NCBI RefSeq assembly: GCF_001984175.1
Contig: NZ_MTQP01000069.1
Span: 62,001-126,000 of the forward strand
Length of the DNA stretch: 64,000 nt
Reading direction: 5' to 3'
Source: Saccharothrix sp. ALI-22-I
GTDB taxonomy: Bacteria > Actinomycetota > Actinomycetes > Mycobacteriales > Pseudonocardiaceae
Of the stretch, positions 61,304 to 64,000 are shown piece by piece. The notes below the pieces were generated by a model, which worked only from the letters and a program-made list of their open reading frames with translations, did no database searches and was not told the origin of the DNA. The number at the start of each line of letters is the position of its first letter. Within the stretch, counting starts at the first letter, position 1. The translations under genes were made by a program, and so were the position numbers.

Positions 61304-62197
61304 ATGACGTTTACGCTGGAGCAGCTGCGCGGATTCGTGGCCGTCGCGGAGGAGTTGCACTTCAGCCGTGCCGCCGCCCGGCTGGCGATGACGCAACCGC
61401 CGCTGAGCAGACAGATCCAGAAGCTGGAACGGGCGGTGGACGCGCAACTGCTGGTCCGGGACAACCGACGGGTCACCCTCACGACGGCCGGCGAGGTGTT
61501 CCTGGTCGAGGCCAGACGGCTGTTGTCGCTGGCCGAGACCGCACCCGAGCTGGCACGGCGGGTGTCGTCCGGTTCGACCGGCGTGGTGCGGGTCGGTTTC
61601 ACCGCGGCGGCCACCTACGGGATTCTCGGCCGGGTGCTCGACGAAATCGCCGAGCAACTGCCGGACGTCGACGTGGAGCTGGCCGAGATGGTGACCCGCG
61701 AGCAGGTCGCCGGGCTGGTGAACGAGGAGATCGACCTCGGGTTGGCACGTCCGCCGTTCGACGACGCGACGTTCGGCTCCCGGCTGCTGCACCGGGAACG
61801 GCTGCTCGTCGCCGCGCCGACCGGCCACTCCCTGTTGCGGCCGGGTCGCGCCGTGACGGGTGCCGACGTGGCCCGCGAGCCGGTCATCATGCACTCCCCC
61901 ACCAAGGCGCGGTACTTCTACGACCTGGTCGCGGGGACCGTGCCGATCGCGCACGAGAACATCGTGCACACGGTGAGCCAGGTGCTCACGATGCTGTGGC
62001 TGGTCGCGGCCGGGCGGGGTCTGGCGTTCGTGCCGGAGTCCGCGGCCCGGCTGCGCATCGACGGCGTGGAGTTCGTCCGGCTGGAGACCGCGGTGGCCAA
62101 GCCGGTGGAGCTGCACCTGCTGTGGCTCAACGCGTCGGCGAACCCGGCGTTGTGGCGGACGTTGACCGCGCTGGAGGGCCGCACGCCGTTCGAGTGA
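61304..62197 (+). CDS. LysR-family transcriptional regulator
   Basis: A 297-residue protein. HTH: LEQLRGFVAVAEELHFSRAAARLAMTQPPLSRQIQKLERAV, followed by the linker helix and an effector domain (about 90-290; VVRVGFTAAATYGILGRVL, IDLGLARPPFDD, VSQVLTMLWLVAAGRGLAFVPESAA). It is divergent from tctCBA and is followed on the same strand by kdgD and gudD after 133 bases, so it is placed to control both units in response to glucarate or a breakdown product. There is no ribosome site; GATACC eight bases before the ATG could be a -10 for a leaderless transcript. Confidence 0.92.
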   Translation: MTFTLEQLRGFVAVAEELHFSRAAARLAMTQPPLSRQIQKLERAVDAQLLVRDNRRVTLTTAGEVFLVEARRLLSLAETAPELARRVSSGSTGVVRVGFTAAATYGILGRVLDEIAEQLPDVDVELAEMVTREQVAGLVNEEIDLGLARPPFDDATFGSRLLHRERLLVAAPTGHSLLRPGRAVTGADVAREPVIMHSPTKARYFYDLVAGTVPIAHENIVHTVSQVLTMLWLVAAGRGLAFVPESAARLRIDGVEFVRLETAVAKPVELHLLWLNASANPALWRTLTALEGRTPFE

Positions 62198-62330
62198 TGC
62201 ACTCCGGGTATTGAGCAATGCGAAACAACTCTTGGACAAGCGTCGCTCCTGGTTCATACCGTGACTCCGACCGCCGTCCCGCCGCTACTCCGAACGCGGG
62301 ACGCCACCGCTGGAACGAGGACATCAACCC

Positions 62331-63245
62331 GTGACGCCGATGCCGCCAGACGCTCTAGCCGACCGACTCGGGTCAGGGCTGCTCTCCTTCCCGGTCACCC
62401 ACTTCGACGCCGATCTCCGGTTCGACGAGGCCCGGTACCGGGAGCACCTGGCCTGGCAGGCGGGCTTCGACGTGGCCGGACTGTTCGCCGCGGGCGGCAC
62501 CGGCGAGGGCTTCTCGATGACCCCGGAGGAGGTGGACCGGGTGGTTCGCGCCGCCGTCGACGAGGTGGGCGGCCGTGTCCCGGTCGTCGCTCCGGCCACC
62601 GGCGCCACCGTCGTCTCGGCGGCACAGGCGCGAGCCGCCCAGGACGCCGGCGCCTCGGGCGTCCTGCTGTTCCCGCCCTACCTGACCGAGGCGAGCCAGC
62701 GCGGCCTGGTCGAGCACGTCAGTGCGGTGTGCCGGGCCACCGACCTCGGCGTGATCGTCTACAGCCGGGCCAACGCCGTGCTCACCGACGCGACCGTCGC
62801 CGAGATCGCCGACCGCAACCCCAACCTCATCGGGCTCAAGGACGGCGTCGGCGACATCGAGCAGATGACCCGCACCTACGCCAGGGTCGGCGACCGGCTG
62901 ATCTACATCGGCGGCCTGCCGACCGCGGAGACGTTCGCCCTGCCGCTGCTGCAACTCGGCGTGAACACGTACTCCTCGGCGCTGTTCAACTTCCTGCCCG
63001 AGTTCGCGCTGCGGTTCTACGCCGCCGTGCGCGCCCAGGACCGGCCCGCCGTCTACCGGATGCTGACCGATTTCGTCATCCCCTACCTGGACATCCGCGA
63101 CCGCGTCCGCGGCTACGCGGTGTCGATCGTGAAGGCCGGTCTGACCGCCGTCGGCCGGGACGGCGGCCGGGTGCGGCCACCGTTGAGCGACCTGACCGAG
63201 GACGAGATCGCCGAGCTGGCGGCCCTCGTCCGGAAGATCGCCTGA
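62331..63245 (+). CDS. kdgD: 5-dehydro-4-deoxyglucarate dehydratase
   Basis: A 304-residue protein of the dihydrodipicolinate synthase / N-acetylneuraminate lyase superfamily. The Schiff-base lysine is in [11 protein letters not shown] (about 180), the catalytic Tyr in [10 protein letters not shown] (about 145) and the GxxGE loop is [13 protein letters not shown] (about 57), as in KdgD. It converts 5-dehydro-4-deoxy-D-glucarate to 2-oxoglutarate semialdehyde, CO2 and water, the second step of the bacterial oxidative D-glucarate pathway. Start GTG 62331 lies nine bases after GAGGA. The next gene starts 24 bases later and encodes the first enzyme of the same pathway. Confidence 0.92.
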   Translation: MTPMPPDALADRLGSGLLSFPVTHFDADLRFDEARYREHLAWQAGFDVAGLFAAGGTGEGFSMTPEEVDRVVRAAVDEVGGRVPVVAPATGATVVSAAQARAAQDAGASGVLLFPPYLTEASQRGLVEHVSAVCRATDLGVIVYSRANAVLTDATVAEIADRNPNLIGLKDGVGDIEQMTRTYARVGDRLIYIGGLPTAETFALPLLQLGVNTYSSALFNFLPEFALRFYAAVRAQDRPAVYRMLTDFVIPYLDIRDRVRGYAVSIVKAGLTAVGRDGGRVRPPLSDLTEDEIAELAALVRKIA

Positions 63246-63269
63246 CCTCGCCTACCCGAGAGGACCACG

Positions 63270-64000
63270 ATGACCGGCCCCACAGTGGCGAATGTCGAGG
63301 TGGTGCCCGTCGCCGGGCACGACAGCATGCTGTTGAACCTCAGCGGCGCGCACGCCCCGTTCTTCACCCGCAACATCGCGATCGTCACCGACAGCGAGGG
63401 CCGCGTCGGCGTCGGCGAGGTGCCCGGTGGCGAGGCGATCCGACGGACGATCGAGGAAGCCCACTCACTCCTCGTCGGGCAGCCGGTGGCGCTGTTCGGC
63501 CGGTTGCTGCGCTCGGTCGCGGACACCTTCGCCGACCGGGACGCCGGTGGGCGCGGGTTGCAGACGTTCGACCTGCGCACGACCGTCCACGCGGTGACGG
63601 CCCTGGAGTCGGCGCTGCTGGACCTGCTGGGGCAGCACCTGGGCGTGCCGGTCGCAGAACTGCTCGGGGACGGGCAGCGGCGCGACGCGGTCCCGATGCT
63701 GGGCTACCTGTTCTACATCGGCGATCGCGACGCCACCGACCTGCCTTACGTCGTCGAGCGGCAGCCCGCCGACGAGTGGGAACGGCTGCGCCGTGAAGCC
63801 GCGCTCACCCCCGAGGCGGTGGTGGCGCTGGCGGAGGCGGCGCGGGCCCGGTACGGCTTCGCCGACTTCAAGCTCAAGGGTGGTGTGCTGGCGCCCGAGC
63901 AGGAGATCGCGGCGGTGCGCGCCCTGGCCGAGCGGTTCCCGGACGCCCGCATCACGGTGGACCCCAACGGGGCGTGGCTGCTGGCCGAGGCGGTGGAGCT
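63270..64000 (+). CDS. gudD: glucarate dehydratase, N-terminal part (truncated by window edge)
   Basis: The first 243 residues of an enolase-superfamily protein (full length usually about 430-450). The N-terminus [31 protein letters not shown] and [18 protein letters not shown] are characteristic of D-glucarate dehydratase; later [17 protein letters not shown] carries the catalytic KxK-like lysine region and VDPNGAWLL the first metal-binding Asp. It dehydrates D-glucarate (and often L-idarate) to 5-dehydro-4-deoxy-D-glucarate. GAGAGGA precedes the ATG. Forms an operon with kdgD; the reading frame is open through base 64000. Confidence 0.93.
   Translation, partial: MTGPTVANVEVVPVAGHDSMLLNLSGAHAPFFTRNIAIVTDSEGRVGVGEVPGGEAIRRTIEEAHSLLVGQPVALFGRLLRSVADTFADRDAGGRGLQTFDLRTTVHAVTALESALLDLLGQHLGVPVAELLGDGQRRDAVPMLGYLFYIGDRDATDLPYVVERQPADEWERLRREAALTPEAVVALAEAARARYGFADFKLKGGVLAPEQEIAAVRALAERFPDARITVDPNGAWLLAEAVE

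Overview
The window is very GC-rich, mostly ordinary chromosomal DNA from a mycelial-type actinobacterium. The strong G/C bias at third codon positions, the many secreted glycoside hydrolases, the LacI/GntR/MarR regulators, a DUF6292 protein and intergenic GTCCAACGTTC tandem repeats suggest the Pseudonocardiales (Saccharothrix / Lentzea / Actinosynnema type); this placement is inference. No tRNA, rRNA, insertion sequence, prophage or CRISPR array was seen.

Layout. 1-9.8 kb: tail of an NlpC/P60 hydrolase, a secreted sialidase, a DUF2306 membrane protein, a NarL-type two-component system, a Tat-exported alginate-lyase-family protein, a ferredoxin-reductase relic, and a secreted SGNH hydrolase plus polysaccharide deacetylase pair. 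9.9-15.1 kb: a carboxylate-amine ligase (YbdK type), a DUF6292 protein, a MarR-DsbA-MBL-SnoaL cassette and a secreted endonuclease/exonuclease/phosphatase-fold protein. 15.1-19.8 kb: a malonate catabolic locus (FadR-type regulator, MatC transporter, MatB malonyl-CoA synthetase) whose carboxyltransferase gene is broken; two 15-bp palindromes lie in the divergent promoter region.

20-51.6 kb is the centre of interest: about 31 kb of plant or exudate polysaccharide utilisation genes in two modules. Module A (20.1-33.2 kb) is an operon on the minus strand: GH39-like/CBM35 protein, GH36 alpha-galactosidase, sugar-binding lipoprotein, hairpin, two permeases, and a second GH39-like/CBM35 protein. Paired TGTGACCGGTCACA operators precede it, with a LacI regulator and a GH43-CBM13 enzyme upstream. 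Module B (35.2-51.6 kb) has a Tat-exported alginate-lyase-family protein, a 2-hydroxyacid dehydrogenase, a LacI regulator, a second GH36 plus importer, an alpha/beta hydrolase, a 1,521-residue secreted multidomain protein and a GH43 enzyme. Five copies of a LacI-type operator (consensus TAGAAANCGNTTTCTA) sit in the three divergent promoter regions of module B. Neither importer has its own ATPase. The simplest reading is extracellular release of galactose-capped arabinogalactan or gum fragments, uptake by CUT1 ABC importers, and cytoplasmic cleavage by GH36.

51.7-57.8 kb: a small secreted protein, an alpha/beta hydrolase, an AraC-VOC-UvrA-like set and a PLP-dependent dehydratase. 58-64 kb: a D-glucarate/galactarate catabolic locus (tripartite tricarboxylate transporter, LysR regulator, 5-dehydro-4-deoxyglucarate dehydratase and the start of glucarate dehydratase), cut by the window edge.
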